64,000 bases of DNA from Chloroflexota bacterium (lineage in GTDB: Bacteria; Chloroflexota; UBA11872; VXNJ01): NCBI GenBank assembly GCA_026707405.1, contig JAPOWW010000013.1, positions 1-64,000 on the forward strand, in the 5' to 3' direction. Positions 63,426-64,000 of the stretch are shown here, piece by piece (position 1 is the stretch's first letter; the number at the start of each line of letters is the position of its first letter). The notes under the pieces are model-generated. The model was given only the letters and a program-made list of their open reading frames with translations, was not told the DNA's origin and searched no databases. The translations under genes and the position numbers were made by a program.

Positions 63426-63593
63426 TCGGTTTCCCCACCCACCCAAGCCTCTCAACAGCATTATTCTGGACATATCAACCGACGCTCACGGCGCACGTCC
63501 AGGCTTCGCACACGTGTTTTCTACATATCAACAGGACCAACTGCTACTCCGACTAGTCTTTTTGAGATATACATACAGGAGCAGGAGGCGCCA
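63426..63593. other. dnaA-parA spacer with repeated ACATATCAAC
   Basis: This 168-bp spacer contains ACATATCAAC twice (63471-63480 and 63524-63533) and an 8-bp palindrome ACACGTGT (63511-63518). A near-copy, ACGTATCAAC, lies at 61755-61764 in the putative oriC. No gene or terminator is evident. Confidence 0.4.
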
Positions 63594-63638
63594 GTGAGTA
63601 ACTTCCTAGCCTTGTGGCGCGGTGGGGCAGGACGCTAG
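63594..63638 (+). CDS. 14-codon leader ORF overlapping the parA start
   Basis: A GTG at 63594 with AGGAGG five bases upstream opens a frame of 14 codons (product M-S-N-F-L-A-L-W-R-G-G-A-G-R) ending at TAG 63636-63638. It overlaps the proposed parA start (63622) in another frame. It could be a leader peptide for translational coupling, or a sign of a one-base indel, since removing one base in the G-rich run would fuse it to parA. Confidence 0.35.
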   Translation: MSNFLALWRGGAGR

Positions 63639-64000
63639 CAAGCAATCCATCCACGTATTGCCGGCAGGCTCTGATGGGCCGCTGGAAACCACGGTATTGG
63701 CCGTCGCAAATCAAAAAGGCGGTGTAGGCAAGACGGCGACAGCTGTGAATGTCGCCGCGGGGCTTGCCAAAATGGCAAGGCGGACGTTGCTGGTCGACTT
63801 GGACCCTCAGGGTAATGCGACTAGCGCTTTAGGTTTGCCGCTACGGAGGCTTGGAGCGTACCAGCTACTAATCGGAATGAGCTCGCTCGGAGAGGTTACG
63901 GCCGAATCCGGCCGCGAGAGGCTCAATCTGATGCCGGCATGTGAGGACATGGCAGCGCTGGAACTGGAGGTTGGGGGGGAGCCGGACCGGAACGAGCGCT
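63622..64000 (+). CDS. parA: ParA/Soj chromosome partitioning ATPase (N-terminal part)
   Basis: The frame runs to the window edge. It carries the deviant Walker A motif VANQKGGVGKTATAVN and the second switch region LLVDLDPQGNATSALG, both diagnostic of ParA. The GTG at 63622 leaves about 23 residues before the first strand, more than usual, so a downstream TTG (63658) or fusion with the upstream short frame is possible. parB would be expected next. Confidence 0.9.
   Translation, partial: MGQDASKQSIHVLPAGSDGPLETTVLAVANQKGGVGKTATAVNVAAGLAKMARRTLLVDLDPQGNATSALGLPLRRLGAYQLLIGMSSLGEVTAESGRERLNLMPACEDMAALELEVGGEPDRNER

Noticed and set aside
63505..63520. Possible parS site at ACACGTGT before parA
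   Set aside because: The central palindrome matches CACGTG but the flanks do not fit the TGTTTCACGTGAAACA consensus.
1..64000. CRISPR array, prophage, IS element or toxin-antitoxin pair
   Set aside because: No spaced direct repeats, integrase, transposase, phage structural gene or recognisable TA pair was seen.

Overview
The window reads as a continuous piece of a GC-rich bacterial chromosome, densely packed with genes, with no phage, IS element, integron or CRISPR array. It most resembles a Chloroflexota (Dehalococcoidia/SAR202-like) genome. The supporting signs are Thr/Pro-linker surface proteins with LysM and SH3 modules, a caa3-type cytochrome oxidase cluster, a class A penicillin-binding protein without any outer-membrane genes, many TTG/GTG starts and abundant TIM-barrel sugar isomerases. 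The taxonomic call is an inference from gene content; no rRNA gene is present to confirm it.

Layout. 1-5211 (minus) is the first ~1,737 residues of a giant secreted Calx-beta-type repeat protein that runs off the left edge. Next come a frameshifted Uma2-family pseudogene and tRNA-Leu(UAG). 6561-13388 (minus) is a pyruvate dehydrogenase cluster (pdhA-pdhB-pdhC, a DUF362 iron-sulfur protein, a small unknown protein, lpdA). 13582-20800 (plus) carries a 59-residue basic membrane peptide, a Na+/Ca2+ exchanger, a NYN-domain protein, a sugar isomerase, a Tat lipoprotein glycosidase, and a 1,058-residue protein in which the same kind of glycosidase domain is fused to an O-antigen-ligase-like membrane domain. 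20842-24024 (minus) holds mnmE and a TIGR03960-type radical SAM protein. An Rrf2/IscR-like regulator follows, with an operator-like inverted repeat directly in front of it.

24737-28827 (minus) is a cytochrome c oxidase operon (coxB with fused cytochrome c, coxA, coxC, coxD), and a VOC protein plus heme A synthase ctaA lie divergently. 30547-41807 is mostly core metabolism: hydroxyacyl-CoA dehydrogenase, pyrE-ddl, a DUF3179 lipoprotein, UspA-ggt, recA, a zinc alcohol dehydrogenase, an RsmC-like methyltransferase and manC. 41975-52619 contains two amidohydrolases, an acetolactate-synthase-like enzyme, TlpA with a membrane partner, a PBP1A-type synthase, a cytosolic sulfite-oxidase-fold protein, a LysM-SH3 protein and an Eis-like acetyltransferase. 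52684-57178 has a low-GC, probably acquired prolyl aminopeptidase, an esterase/isomerase pair, a NUDIX hydrolase and a small zinc peptidase. 57203-61266 (minus) is a cytosolic heparinase-family lyase plus GH15 glucoamylase pair.

The right end looks like the replication origin: a 782-bp gene-free stretch with DnaA-box-like sites, then dnaA, a second spacer and parA, cut by the window edge.

Together the genes suggest an aerobic or facultatively aerobic heterotroph with pyruvate oxidation through PDH, caa3 respiration, and extensive handling of carbohydrates and acylated or carboxylated small molecules. The most unusual item is the glycosidase/O-antigen-ligase fusion beside its own free-standing paralogue. 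The IscR-type operator and the origin-proximal motifs are the best regulatory finds.
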